42,840 bases of DNA from JBQCHF01 sp051953655. Lineage in GTDB: Bacteria > Actinomycetota > Actinomycetes > Motilibacterales > Motilibacteraceae. Location: contig JBQCIO010000235.1 in assembly GCA_051953655.1 (NCBI GenBank), positions 1 through 42,840 of the forward strand, given 5' to 3'. Positions 1 through 7,347 of the stretch are shown one piece after another; the stretch's first letter is position 1, and each line of letters opens with the position of its first letter. Position numbers and translations under genes: made by a program. The notes under the pieces were generated by a model that was not told the DNA's origin, did not search any database, and was given only the letters and a program-made list of their open reading frames with translations.

Positions 1-141
1 GGCGCCGTGGTCACTGCATGACCTAGAGGTCCTCGCCAGCTACTTCGGCGTGACGGTGGCCGACCTCGTTGGCGGCCAGCCGAAGGGTGACGGTCCGCAC
101 GACGGCGGTGAGCGCGCCCGGAGGGATTCGAACCCCCAACC
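1..141. repeat. Terminal direct repeat, left copy (circular overlap)
   Basis: These 141 bases are identical to the last 141 bases of the window (42700-42840). Genes read correctly through the join: the repressor frame that enters the right end continues in frame at base 2. The repeat is therefore best read as the overlap of a circular sequence, or of an assembler k-mer, and not as a biological long terminal repeat. Confidence 0.9.
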
Positions 142-208
142 TTCTGATCCGAAGGTAATACCTTTGCGGATGCCAGCACGGCCGCTACCCACTAGGAAGG
201 TGGCCTAA
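1..208 (+). CDS. rep: Phage repressor, 3' part (continuation across the circle join)
   Basis: Continuation of the repressor that starts at 42536. Bases 2-208 are in the same frame and end with TAA at 206-208. This part encodes the end of the HTH domain, a Gly/Asp-rich linker, the attP-encoded segment with SNPQPSDP and a basic, proline-rich tail ending KVA. In the free phage the full 123-residue form is made. In a prophage, everything after the attP core is replaced by host sequence. The hydrophobic-alanine end is loosely reminiscent of ssrA-like degradation tags, but it is not the canonical LAA. Confidence 0.85.
   Translation, partial: APWSLHDLEVLASYFGVTVADLVGGQPKGDGPHDGGERARRDSNPQPSDPKVIPLRMPARPLPTRKVA
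112..155 (-). other. attP: attP: copy of the 3' part of a tRNA-Arg gene
   Basis: Read on the minus strand, this segment is the anticodon-loop-to-3'-end part of a tRNA: half of an anticodon stem (TCAGA), variable loop, a T arm with TTCGAAT and the acceptor half CGGGCGC. The acceptor and T-arm sequences match actinobacterial tRNA-Arg as recalled from the family. The 5' half of a tRNA is missing, so this is not a tRNA gene. The likely core shared with the host is about 113-151. It sits inside the repressor coding sequence, about 120 bp upstream of a tyrosine integrase, as expected for attP. Confidence 0.85.
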
Positions 209-271
209 CTCATGCACAGGGGCATGGCTCGGGGGCCACCATGGTGAGCATCTTCGGAGGGGTAGGCCGAG

Positions 272-1168
272 TTGAACTCAGCGCGCACGCCTGGTAACGG
301 GCATACTTGGATCATGGAGGCGCTGCCGCTACCCGAGAGCCTGGACGACGTCCTGGCCGCGTGGAAACGGCACAGTCTGGCCGCAGGTCACTCAGATCGG
401 ACGATTGAGTCCAGGGCGTACACAATCGCCCGGCTCGCTCGCACGGTCGACCCGATGACTGCGACGCGGGACGAGCTGACGGACTGGTTGGCAGCACTCA
501 CGGACTGTCGAACGGGGGAGCCGGCGAAGCGGTCCAGCAGGGCCACCTACCGTGCGCAACTCCGTTCCTTCTACTCCTGGTTGGTCGACTGCGGCAGGAG
601 GGCAGACGACCCGAGCGCGGCGCTCCCCCAGCCCCGAGCGCCGCGCGCCTACCCCCGCCCCTTGTCGGTGTCGGACGTCGACCGGCTGCTCGCTGCATGC
701 TCAGACTCGCGAGCAGCCCAGACGCGCGCCTACGTGGTGCTGGCCTGCTATGCGGGGCTGCGGGTGCATGAGGTCGCCAAGGTGCGCGGCGAGGATGTCA
801 TGGGGGACGTGCTGCGCGTGCAGGGCAAAGGTGGCTCGGACGCGACCGTCCCCATGCACCCGGCGATCGCTGCCCTGGCCCGGTCAATGCCGGAGACGGG
901 GTGGTGGTTCCCCTCCCCCAGCCGATCCGGCCCGGTCAGCCGCGTATCGGTGGGGCAGGCCATCGCGCGGGCCATGAAGCGCGCGGGAGTCTCAGGCACG
1001 CCGCATGCGTGCCGCCACTTCTACGGCACGCAGGTGCTGAGTGCGTCGGGTGGCAACCTGCGTGTGGCCCAGCGGGCGATGCGGCACGCCGACGTGCGCT
1101 CGACGGCGATCTACACGCAGGTGGTCGACGACGACCTGCGCCGCGCCGTGGCTGGCATCCCGGCGTAA
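272..1168 (+). CDS. int: Tyrosine integrase (site-specific recombinase)
   Basis: Phage integrase that should recombine attP at 112-155 with a host tRNA-Arg attB. The N-terminal part (about residues 20-110) is a SAM-like core-binding domain. The catalytic domain shows R164 (AGLR), K186, H245 and R248 (HACRH), H272 and the nucleophile Y281 (AIYTQ), so the active site is complete. The TTG start at 272 has GGAGG about 10 bases upstream; ATG 314 is an alternative without an obvious ribosome site, giving 284 residues. It lies immediately downstream of the repressor on the same strand, so the two may be co-transcribed in the free phage but are separated by integration. The short C-terminus ends GIPA. 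Confidence 0.95.
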   Translation: MNSARTPGNGHTWIMEALPLPESLDDVLAAWKRHSLAAGHSDRTIESRAYTIARLARTVDPMTATRDELTDWLAALTDCRTGEPAKRSSRATYRAQLRSFYSWLVDCGRRADDPSAALPQPRAPRAYPRPLSVSDVDRLLAACSDSRAAQTRAYVVLACYAGLRVHEVAKVRGEDVMGDVLRVQGKGGSDATVPMHPAIAALARSMPETGWWFPSPSRSGPVSRVSVGQAIARAMKRAGVSGTPHACRHFYGTQVLSASGGNLRVAQRAMRHADVRSTAIYTQVVDDDLRRAVAGIPA

Positions 1169-1189
1169 CGCATCCACAACGCACGAGAA

Positions 1190-1219
1190 GGCCCCCACCC
1201 GCCGAAGCGGATGGGGGCC
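1190..1219. terminator. Strong bidirectional hairpin between int and the late operon
   Basis: Near-perfect inverted repeat: GGCCCCCA, a C/A mismatch, then CCGC, loop CGAA, GCGG and TGGGGGCC. It lies between the converging ends of the integrase (1168) and the last minus-strand tail gene (1237), where a shared terminator is expected. Only a short T-rich stretch follows on the minus side, so the mechanism is inferred. Confidence 0.75.
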
Positions 1220-1236
1220 GAAGGGTGCTGCCAGCG

Positions 1237-1524
1237 TCAGGCGATCTGTGGCTGCACGTAGAACGTCTGGGGGCCGAACGTCTGCACCTCGCCACCGGAG
1301 TAGGTGACCTGCAGCTCGACGGCCCAGGCGCCGGTGACGTCGAGGTCGCCGACCTGCCAAGCGTAGGACCATGCACCGGTCGCCGGGTCGGTGATGGTGG
1401 CCGGTGCGTCGATCACGGTCGCGTCGGGCTTGCGGACGTGCACGGCCGCGCTCGCCCCGGTCAGGTCGGCGTTCACGGTGCCGGTCAGGGCTGGTGCGGT
1501 GTCGCCGGTCGTGAACGTCGCCAT
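1237..1524 (-). CDS. Baseplate upper/minor tail-type protein (BppU-like, tentative)
   Basis: 95 residues starting MATFTTGD. The predicted pattern is a single beta sandwich with TGTVNADLTGA, HVRKPDATV, DPATGAWSY and ELQVTYSGGEVQTF, which resembles BppU-type N-terminal domains of phage receptor-binding proteins. It is the last gene of the leftward late unit, and its ATG overlaps the upstream stop by one base (TGATG). Function is inferred from fold pattern and position. Confidence 0.55.
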   Translation of the reverse strand: MATFTTGDTAPALTGTVNADLTGASAAVHVRKPDATVIDAPATITDPATGAWSYAWQVGDLDVTGAWAVELQVTYSGGEVQTFGPQTFYVQPQIA

Positions 1525-2897
1525 CAGGTCAGCTCCAGGGTTGAGGCGGGCATGGTGAGGGTGAGCGTCCCGGTGGGCTGGTCGAGGGTCAGCGTCGACC
1601 GGGCCGTGGTGAGGGTGAGGCGCGGGTCGCGCACGGCTCGCCCGTCGCCCTGGCCGATGAGCCGGACGTCGCCGGTCACCGTGCTGACGGCCTCGACGAC
1701 GCCAGCCACCTGCAGCACGACGGGCGCGTGGATGAGGTCGACGTCGCCCGCCGTGTCGCTGACGGCCTCGACCGTGCCGCCGACCTGCAGGAGTGCAGTA
1801 GGGTCGCCGCTGACGCCGCTGGTGGCGCTCGCGGTCCCGGCCGCCTGCAGGATGGCGGTCACTGCGCCGGTCGTGGTGCTCGTGGCGGTGGCCGTGCCTG
1901 CCGCGACCAGGCGCGCGGTGACGGCTCCCGTGACGCCGCTGACGGCGTTCACCGTGCCCGCGACCTGCTGCACGGTGGAGCCGGAGACGACCGTCACGGC
2001 GCCCGAGACGCCCGACGTCGCCACGACGGTGCCCGAGGTGGGCAGCAGGGACGTGACAGCCCCGGCCGCGCTCGAGGTGGCGGCCACCGTGCCCGACGCC
2101 TGCAGCACCTGCGGCACCCGGGTGGCCGCACCCGAGACGCCGGAGACGCCTGCGACGGTGCCCGCCATGAGCAGCACGGCGGTGACGGCGCCAGCGACCG
2201 ACGACGACGCGCTGACGGTGCCGGTCGCCTGGTACGTGGTCGACGTCGCGGCGGGGGCGACGGTCAGCTCCCAGCCGCTGTTGCGGGCGCTGACGGAGTA
2301 CGTGGCCGAGGCGGTGCCCTGCGCGACACCGGTCTGCCCGGCCAGCTGCACGCCGCCAGCCCAGCCACCGAACCGCGCGCCCGACGTGTTGGTCGAGCAG
2401 ACGTCGGCGAGCTCGTCCCAGCCTGCGGGCGGGGTGACGGTGAGCGCGCCGGACGCCGAGCGGTCGAACACGACCACGAGGCGGTAGGCGTCGGCCACGC
2501 CCGGGGTAATCGCGGGCACGTCGATGCTCAGGTCGTCGGTGTTGTCGATCCACTGCAGCGAGACGTCGATGGCCGAGGCGCCCGGCAGGTAGGCGCCGGC
2601 GACGGCCCAGCGGCCGGTCGCGGACATCGTGGCCGAGAAGGCGGCGCCCGAGTCGGCCGACGTGACCGCCTTGCCGTACAGCCACACCCGCATGTTGTTG
2701 CTGCCGTTGTCGTACGGCCCGTCGAGCAGCGTCCACCCAGCCGGGGCGCTGGTAATCGTGGTGGTCGTGGCGACGTTCGTGCCGATGACGGCGACGGCAT
2801 ACCCGGCCGTGGCGATCGTGGGCAGGGTGGCGGTGGCCGTCGCGGTCTGGCTCGAGCCAGGAGAGCCCGAGAAGCCGACTACGGTGCCGATCGACAC
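1524..2897 (-). CDS. Repeat-containing minor tail/fibre protein
   Basis: 457 residues from GTG 2897. Residues 1-220 form a lectin-like beta domain also seen in other actinophage tail proteins (APAGWTLLDG and PPAGWDELAD motifs). Residues about 225-405 contain nine degenerate repeats of roughly 20-23 residues built on AGTVxAxSGVxGAVT. The C-terminus (about 410-457) is rich in beta-branched residues (LTLTTARSTLTLD). It sits next to two other probable fibre proteins downstream of the lysis genes. Likely role: a surface-exposed appendage or adhesin on tail or head; no enzymatic motif is seen. Confidence 0.6.
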   Translation of the reverse strand: MSIGTVVGFSGSPGSSQTATATATLPTIATAGYAVAVIGTNVATTTTITSAPAGWTLLDGPYDNGSNNMRVWLYGKAVTSADSGAAFSATMSATGRWAVAGAYLPGASAIDVSLQWIDNTDDLSIDVPAITPGVADAYRLVVVFDRSASGALTVTPPAGWDELADVCSTNTSGARFGGWAGGVQLAGQTGVAQGTASATYSVSARNSGWELTVAPAATSTTYQATGTVSASSSVAGAVTAVLLMAGTVAGVSGVSGAATRVPQVLQASGTVAATSSAAGAVTSLLPTSGTVVATSGVSGAVTVVSGSTVQQVAGTVNAVSGVTGAVTARLVAAGTATATSTTTGAVTAILQAAGTASATSGVSGDPTALLQVGGTVEAVSDTAGDVDLIHAPVVLQVAGVVEAVSTVTGDVRLIGQGDGRAVRDPRLTLTTARSTLTLDQPTGTLTLTMPASTLELT

Positions 2898-2907
2898 GTC
2901 AGCCCGA

Positions 2908-3276
2908 TCAGGTGAGCGTGACCTGCAGGACGCCAGCCGCCCACTGCAGCTGGTCGCCGGCGGCCACGGTGCGCGAGGTCGTCAGCGCGGTCCAGTCGGT
3001 GCGCTGCGTGCCAGCTGTGGACGCTGAGAAGACGGCGAAGTGCGAGACGGTCCCGCCTGACGTGGCCGCTGCAGTCGTGAGCGTGCCGGCATTGGCCTTC
3101 ACGGACGGGTCGGCGTTCGTCGCGGCAGCCCAGCCGGCCGCGCCGATCGCGGTGCGCGCGAGCCCGGCGAACTCGGACGTGCCGTTGACGCTGTACGCGA
3201 TGTAGTCGGTGGCTCCCGTGGTGGGGAAGCGCGCGTCAAGCGTGGCCTGTGCCTCGGTGTTGGTCAGTCCTGCCAT
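2908..3276 (-). CDS. Small tail fibre-like protein
   Basis: 122 residues with ATG 3276. The sequence (LTNTEAQATLDARFP, AYSVNGTSEFAGLAR, VSHFAVFSAS, LQWAAGVLQVTL) resembles a short beta-rich protein common near the ends of actinophage tail modules, usually called a tail fibre or minor tail protein. It is three bases downstream of the holin-like gene. No catalytic motif is visible. Confidence 0.5.
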   Translation of the reverse strand: MAGLTNTEAQATLDARFPTTGATDYIAYSVNGTSEFAGLARTAIGAAGWAAATNADPSVKANAGTLTTAAATSGGTVSHFAVFSASTAGTQRTDWTALTTSRTVAAGDQLQWAAGVLQVTLT

Positions 3277-3279
3277 GCG

Positions 3280-3564
3280 TCAGCCCTCCTGGGCGGGTAG
3301 AGCCGGCGCGGCACCGCGCTCGGCGTCGGTGGTGCGGGGAGCGGAGTAGCCACCCACCGCGGTCCCGGACAGGCCGAGGAGCGCGAGGAGTAGCCCAGAC
3401 ACGGGGTAGGGGACGGCGCGCAGTGCCTCGTCAGCGGCACCGGCGGTGTTCGAGGCGTGCCAGACGACGACGCCGAGCAGCCACACCAGGAACGTAGCGA
3501 GCGCCCCGCCGAGGACGGTGCCGACGAGTGCGCCGTAGACCTTCGTCTCGATGCGCCGGTTCAT
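3280..3564 (-). CDS. Holin-like membrane protein
   Basis: 94 residues beginning MNRRIETKVYG. It has two predicted membrane helices (about 10-35, GALVGTVLGGALATFLVWLL, and about 51-70, VPYPVSGLLLALLGLSG) and a polar C-terminal tail. Its start overlaps the endolysin stop by one base (TGATG). A two-helix protein next to the endolysin fits a holin; the two other membrane genes at 4586-5508 are competing candidates. Confidence 0.6.
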   Translation of the reverse strand: MNRRIETKVYGALVGTVLGGALATFLVWLLGVVVWHASNTAGAADEALRAVPYPVSGLLLALLGLSGTAVGGYSAPRTTDAERGAAPALPAQEG

Positions 3565-4589
3565 CAGGCACCTGCCTTGGTGTTGAGGCGCACGGCGATG
3601 GCGTCGACGACCTGCGCGGCGACGTCGGTGCCGAACGCGTCGACGACGGCGGCTGCGATGGCTTGCGGGTCGGCCTGCTGCCCGGCCATCTTCGACAGCG
3701 CGGTCACGCCTGCGACGGCGCGGCGGATGTCGGTGACGATGACGTTGCCGTGGAGTTCGTCGAGGCCTCGGGCGGGCTTGGCTCCGGGGGTGTCGGCGGA
3801 GACCTCGCGGGCGCGGCCGTCGTTGTCGTCGACGTAGTACCGCTGGGGGAAGATCCCGTAGAGGCGGTCGTGGATCTCGTCGAGCTTCTTGGCCTGCTCG
3901 GGGGTCATGTCGTCCTCCTGGGGTGTGACGTCGGGGGCGTTTCGGTGGGGGCCGGCGCTGAGCTGGGCCGCGGTGAGCGTCGATACGTTCGCGTCGACCA
4001 GCCCCTCGCTGGTCTGCAGAGACGCGGCCCATTGCCAGATGTGCGGGGCGGCCCAGCCGGTGGTGTTGGCGGACAGTCGTGGCACGTAGGAGGTGGGCCA
4101 GGACCGGACAGGACGGCCGGTCGGGTAGCGCGGGTACCACCAGTAGTCGAAGTACGGTGCGAGCCCTGCGCCTGAACCGTTGGCCGCGTACCCGCCGACG
4201 TAGGCGACGGTCGTGCACTCTGGTGCGCGGCGGCGCAGTTCCTTGCCGAACGCCTTGGCCCACGCGTTGGTCGCGCCCTGCGTGAGCGGCGACTTCTCAA
4301 GGTCGAGGCAGAGGACGTCACCGGTGACGGGCTTGACGACGGACAGGAACCAGGCGACCTCGGTCTCGGCGTCTTTCGCCTTCGAGTCTGGACCGGCGAA
4401 GTGGTAGGCCATGCGGGTGAGCCCAGCGGCCTTGAGTCCAGCCCAGTTCCGAGCGAAGTAGGAGTCGAGGAACGTGTTGCCCTCGGTGGCCTTGCAGGCG
4501 CCCCAGGTGAGGCCGTGTGCCCGCTTGAGCGCGCGCCAGTCGACGGCGCCTTGGTGGTGCGAGATGTCGATGCCGCGAGAGAGCGTCAC
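3564..4589 (-). CDS. lysA: Endolysin, GH25 muramidase with C-terminal extension
   Basis: 341 residues from GTG 4589. Residues 4 to about 205 are a glycoside hydrolase family 25 (lysozyme) domain: GIDISHHQG near the N-terminus supplies the first catalytic Asp (D8), and LCLDLEKS (D96, E98) is the conserved DxE pair. YFDYWWYPRY and IWQWA are typical late motifs. Residues about 230-341 (MTPEQAKKLDEI onward) form a helical tail probably used for wall binding or oligomerisation. It should cleave peptidoglycan between MurNAc and GlcNAc. It overlaps the upstream membrane gene (GTGA) and the downstream holin-like gene. Confidence 0.92.
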   Translation of the reverse strand: MTLSRGIDISHHQGAVDWRALKRAHGLTWGACKATEGNTFLDSYFARNWAGLKAAGLTRMAYHFAGPDSKAKDAETEVAWFLSVVKPVTGDVLCLDLEKSPLTQGATNAWAKAFGKELRRRAPECTTVAYVGGYAANGSGAGLAPYFDYWWYPRYPTGRPVRSWPTSYVPRLSANTTGWAAPHIWQWAASLQTSEGLVDANVSTLTAAQLSAGPHRNAPDVTPQEDDMTPEQAKKLDEIHDRLYGIFPQRYYVDDNDGRAREVSADTPGAKPARGLDELHGNVIVTDIRRAVAGVTALSKMAGQQADPQAIAAAVVDAFGTDVAAQVVDAIAVRLNTKAGA

Positions 4590-5062
4590 GGGATCTCCTC
4601 CGGGGGTTCAGCTGGCCCGTGCGCTGCAGGGCCGAGGTCGGTCGGGACGTCGGGGCGCCCTGGGTCCAGGTCGGCTGGCAGCGGCAGGCCGTGGGTGGCC
4701 ATGTGCTCGCGGAGCCGGTACTGCACGCGAAGCTCGGTGTCGAGGCGCCGGTTCAGCTTGCGGAGCTCCTCACGGTGCCGGTCCGACAGGGACTGGATGT
4801 ACCGGTCGTGGTCGGTGCGCAGGCCGCGCACCTCGCGCTCGAGCGCGGAGACGCGGCCGACGAGCTCGGAGCGGTCGCGCTGGTGCTCGGTGTAGGCGCG
4901 ATCCCGTTCGGCCTCAGCGTCACGGGCACGCTGCTTGAAGTGCTCGACGTCGGCCTGCCGGCCGATCCGCCACTCGCGGACGATGTACCCGATCAGGACC
5001 AGGACGATCCCGAGGGCACCGGTGGGAGCGATGTCGGGCACTACGGACTGCAGGTCGCTCAC
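4586..5062 (-). CDS. Single-pass membrane protein with coiled coil
   Basis: 158 residues from GTG 5062. An N-terminal helix (ALGIVLVLIGYIVREW, about residues 17-32) is followed by a long charged coiled coil (about 35-125) and a Pro-rich tail. Its place directly before the endolysin suggests a lysis role (holin, antiholin or spanin-like factor), but no family motif proves this. Start and stop overlap both neighbours by four bases. Confidence 0.6.
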   Translation of the reverse strand: MSDLQSVVPDIAPTGALGIVLVLIGYIVREWRIGRQADVEHFKQRARDAEAERDRAYTEHQRDRSELVGRVSALEREVRGLRTDHDRYIQSLSDRHREELRKLNRRLDTELRVQYRLREHMATHGLPLPADLDPGRPDVPTDLGPAAHGPAEPPEEIP

Positions 5063-5508
5063 GATTCCCCCCGTGGTGCCCGCGGTGGGCCCGCGAGACG
5101 ACGCACCTCCTTGCCGAGCAGGACCAGGCACAGCACGTGCAACGCGAGGTTGGCCGCGACCGGGGTGACGAACCGTGCACCGTCACCGGCTGCGAGCACG
5201 CCCTGCAGGAGCGCGATGCCGTACCAGGCGTAGACGAGCACTCCGACCAGATGCGCGGCGATGAGGGGGCCGATGCGCCGCCACAGCAGCGCGGCCGCGA
5301 GCCCGAAGAAGCCGAGGACCATGGCTGTGCCCCACTCGCGCGAGCTGCCGTAGGACTCGACGATCCGCAGCGTCCGCGACGTCGGTGCGTCGGGGTCCGT
5401 GATGTAGTCGAGACCTCGCGTACCGGTCGCGATGGCGGTGATCCAGCCGAGGACCAGGCCGACCCAGCCGGGGGCGTGTAGCGGCCGGTAGGCCGCGAGC
5501 ATGGTCAT
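5059..5508 (-). CDS. Multi-pass membrane protein in the lysis/tail junction
   Basis: 149 residues from ATG 5508. Three to four hydrophobic segments are visible (about 14-28, 62-77, 83-103 and 117-133). Proteins of this shape (MLAAYRPLHAPGWVGLVLGW) recur in actinophages between minor tail genes and the endolysin, but their function is not established to my knowledge. It could contribute to lysis. Four-base overlaps with both neighbours show translational coupling. Confidence 0.6.
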   Translation of the reverse strand: MTMLAAYRPLHAPGWVGLVLGWITAIATGTRGLDYITDPDAPTSRTLRIVESYGSSREWGTAMVLGFFGLAAALLWRRIGPLIAAHLVGVLVYAWYGIALLQGVLAAGDGARFVTPVAANLALHVLCLVLLGKEVRRLAGPPRAPRGES

Positions 5509-5687
5509 GCTGTCGGCCAGGTCTGCACGTCCGCCGCGATGGCACCGATGGAGCGCAGGCGGCCCATCACGACCTGCTGCTGGTTCGCGGTCAGGTGCAC
5601 CAGCAGCGTCGGCACGTTCCACGACCACGGCTCGGGCAGCGACGGCTCAGGCGGTGGCGGCGTCAACGGCACGGAGATCGGCGCCAT
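5505..5687 (-). CDS. Short proline-rich protein
   Basis: 60 residues from ATG 5687, whose A is the last base of the upstream TGA. GTG 5696 is an in-frame alternative. It has an N-terminal Pro-rich stretch (PLTPPPPEPSLPEP) and a helical C-terminal half (TANQQQVVMGRLRSIGAIAADV). Genes like this often follow phage tail genes; function unknown. Confidence 0.6.
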   Translation of the reverse strand: MAPISVPLTPPPPEPSLPEPWSWNVPTLLVHLTANQQQVVMGRLRSIGAIAADVQTWPTA

Positions 5688-6250
5688 CAGGTCCACCGCC
5701 CAGCGACCGCGTACCCCGTCGCGGCAGGCTGCCAGCCGTTGCCCGTGGCGACGAGGATCTCGGCCTGCTCGACCGTCACCGTCGTCGTCGCCTCATCGCT
5801 GACGCGGCCGAGACTGTCGGTAGCGACCACCCCGAACGTGTAGGTGGCCTGCCGGCGGCGCAGCGGCGCCCGGAAGGACGGCTCCCGCACGCCGTTGCCC
5901 TGGTCGTACACCACCAGGCCGGCGTTCGCGGACTTCGACACCACCCGCCACGTGTAGGACGCGATCGTCGCGCCCGTCTTCGGGACGGCCGAGCAGGTCA
6001 GCCAGATCTTCGACCCAGCCGGCCACGTCTTGTCGGGCCCAGCCACGATGGCCGGGGCGTTCGCGGACTTGTCGGCCAGGCCGCGCACGTCCACGATGAG
6101 CGCCGCCGCCGCCGAGATCGACGACCCCCGGATGCGGGACACCCACGCGGCGGGAAGGTTCCCGGCCAGGCCGTCGACCTCGGTGACCCACGCCTCGGCG
6201 GTGCGGACGGTCGTGCCCTCGGCGCGGGTGACCCATGCCTCTGCAGCCAT
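5687..6250 (-). CDS. Ig/PKD-like minor tail protein with N-terminal repeats
   Basis: 187 residues. The N-terminus carries three short repeats of an AEAWV/AAWV motif (residues about 3-42), as if several copies of a strand unit had accumulated. Residues about 68-160 resemble an Ig or PKD fold (VAGPDKTWPAGSKIWLTCSA, TYTFGVVATDSLG). It lies among minor tail genes, so a tail-tip or capsid-decorating adhesin role is likely. No enzymatic residues are evident. Confidence 0.6.
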   Translation of the reverse strand: MAAEAWVTRAEGTTVRTAEAWVTEVDGLAGNLPAAWVSRIRGSSISAAAALIVDVRGLADKSANAPAIVAGPDKTWPAGSKIWLTCSAVPKTGATIASYTWRVVSKSANAGLVVYDQGNGVREPSFRAPLRRRQATYTFGVVATDSLGRVSDEATTTVTVEQAEILVATGNGWQPAATGYAVAGRWT

Positions 6251-6262
6251 GAGCGCGCCGCC

Positions 6263-7333
6263 TCAGCTGCCGGTGAAGTCGAGCTGCAGCCGGATGTCCG
6301 ACAGGTTCGTCTGCGCGGTCTGGTCGGCGGTCGCGACGTCCTGGGAGAACGTCGCCACGCCGGCCGTGTTCACCGTGGTGAACGCCGCGTAGGTGTGGAT
6401 GACCGTGGTCCCCTGCAGCAGCTTGGCGACCATGGACAGGGTCGCGGTGCCCGGCGCGCACTGCACGTCGATGTCGAAGTGCTTGAGCGGGCCGGGGGGC
6501 ACGCCGCCGTCCGAGCCTGCCCACCGGAACACCGCCGAGTTGGTGGTGCCCGACAGCGGCACCTTGACCAGCGTGCCGGGGTCGGCGTCCGACCAGACGC
6601 TCGACATCGTCGTGCCGCCCACGATCGTCGCGCCCGAGGGGACGGTGAGGTCGGCGCCCGGCTTGAGGGCCACGGTCGAGGACGCGGGGGCGATGACCAG
6701 CGTGCCCATGACGGCGGTCGCGGTCGACTGGTCAGCCGTCCATGTGGCAGCCGGCACCGTGCCCGCGGCCTGCCCGGCGTTCTTCGTCGCCACCATCGAG
6801 ACGAACGCGAAGGACGCCGCGCCCGAGCTGTAGTCGTCGCGCACCGTGTAGCCGGTGGAGATCGACCGCGCCGAGCTCGACGTCGATCCGTCCTTCGCGG
6901 CGTAGAACTGCATCACGAAGCCCGGGTCGCCGCTCGAGGGGTTCGTCGGCGTCGGCGAGGTGTGCGTGGTCGAGGCGGTGGCCTCCAGCACGCTGGCCGC
7001 GACCGCGACCGGGCCGGTGCTGGCCGGGCCCGCGACGGCCGTGCACGTCAGCCGGACCTTCGCCACCGTCGTCGCGGCGATGGTGACGGTCGACCCGGCG
7101 TCACCGGCCTGGCAGTAGCGCGTCCACACCTTGAGGTCGACGCCGTCGTTGTCGTCGATGCGGATGGTCCACCCGGTCAGCGTCGCCCCGTTGTCGGGCG
7201 CGGAGCCGCCGACGTAGGACAGCACCAGCAGGTCGCCGACCTGCGCGGCCGCCGGGATGACGACCTGCTTGGCCTGGGCGACCGTGGTGGCCGTGCCGGT
7301 GTTGATCGCGCGGTACGTCGCGAGCGTTGCCAT
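6263..7333 (-). CDS. Minor tail protein, beta-rich
   Basis: 356 residues from ATG 7333. The sequence is Ala/Thr/Ser/Gly-rich and apparently all-beta, with GDLLVLSYVGG and TGWTIRIDDND in the N-terminal half. That half resembles the N-terminal domain of the repeat protein at 1524-2897. The C-terminal half (from about residue 225) has a jelly-roll-like pattern (FRWAGSDGGVPPGPLKHFDID). Location and composition support a fibre or carbohydrate-binding tail protein. Confidence 0.6.
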   Translation of the reverse strand: MATLATYRAINTGTATTVAQAKQVVIPAAAQVGDLLVLSYVGGSAPDNGATLTGWTIRIDDNDGVDLKVWTRYCQAGDAGSTVTIAATTVAKVRLTCTAVAGPASTGPVAVAASVLEATASTTHTSPTPTNPSSGDPGFVMQFYAAKDGSTSSSARSISTGYTVRDDYSSGAASFAFVSMVATKNAGQAAGTVPAATWTADQSTATAVMGTLVIAPASSTVALKPGADLTVPSGATIVGGTTMSSVWSDADPGTLVKVPLSGTTNSAVFRWAGSDGGVPPGPLKHFDIDVQCAPGTATLSMVAKLLQGTTVIHTYAAFTTVNTAGVATFSQDVATADQTAQTNLSDIRLQLDFTGS

Positions 7334-7347
7334 GAGTGCTCCTGGTG

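Noticed and set aside
112..188. A complete tRNA gene at the left end
   Set aside because: Only the anticodon-to-3' half is present; upstream of the anticodon loop the sequence does not form an anticodon stem, D arm or acceptor half. It is an attP copy of a tRNA 3' end.
901..2487. Plus-strand frame overlapping the integrase end and tail genes
   Set aside because: It begins inside the integrase and runs through the converging terminator and opposite tail genes; composition is not protein-like.
1237..2736. Upstream extension of the 95-residue minor tail gene to about 499 residues
   Set aside because: The extension overlaps the repeat protein in another frame and is Arg/His-rich shadow. The TGATG junction at 1524 gives the real start.
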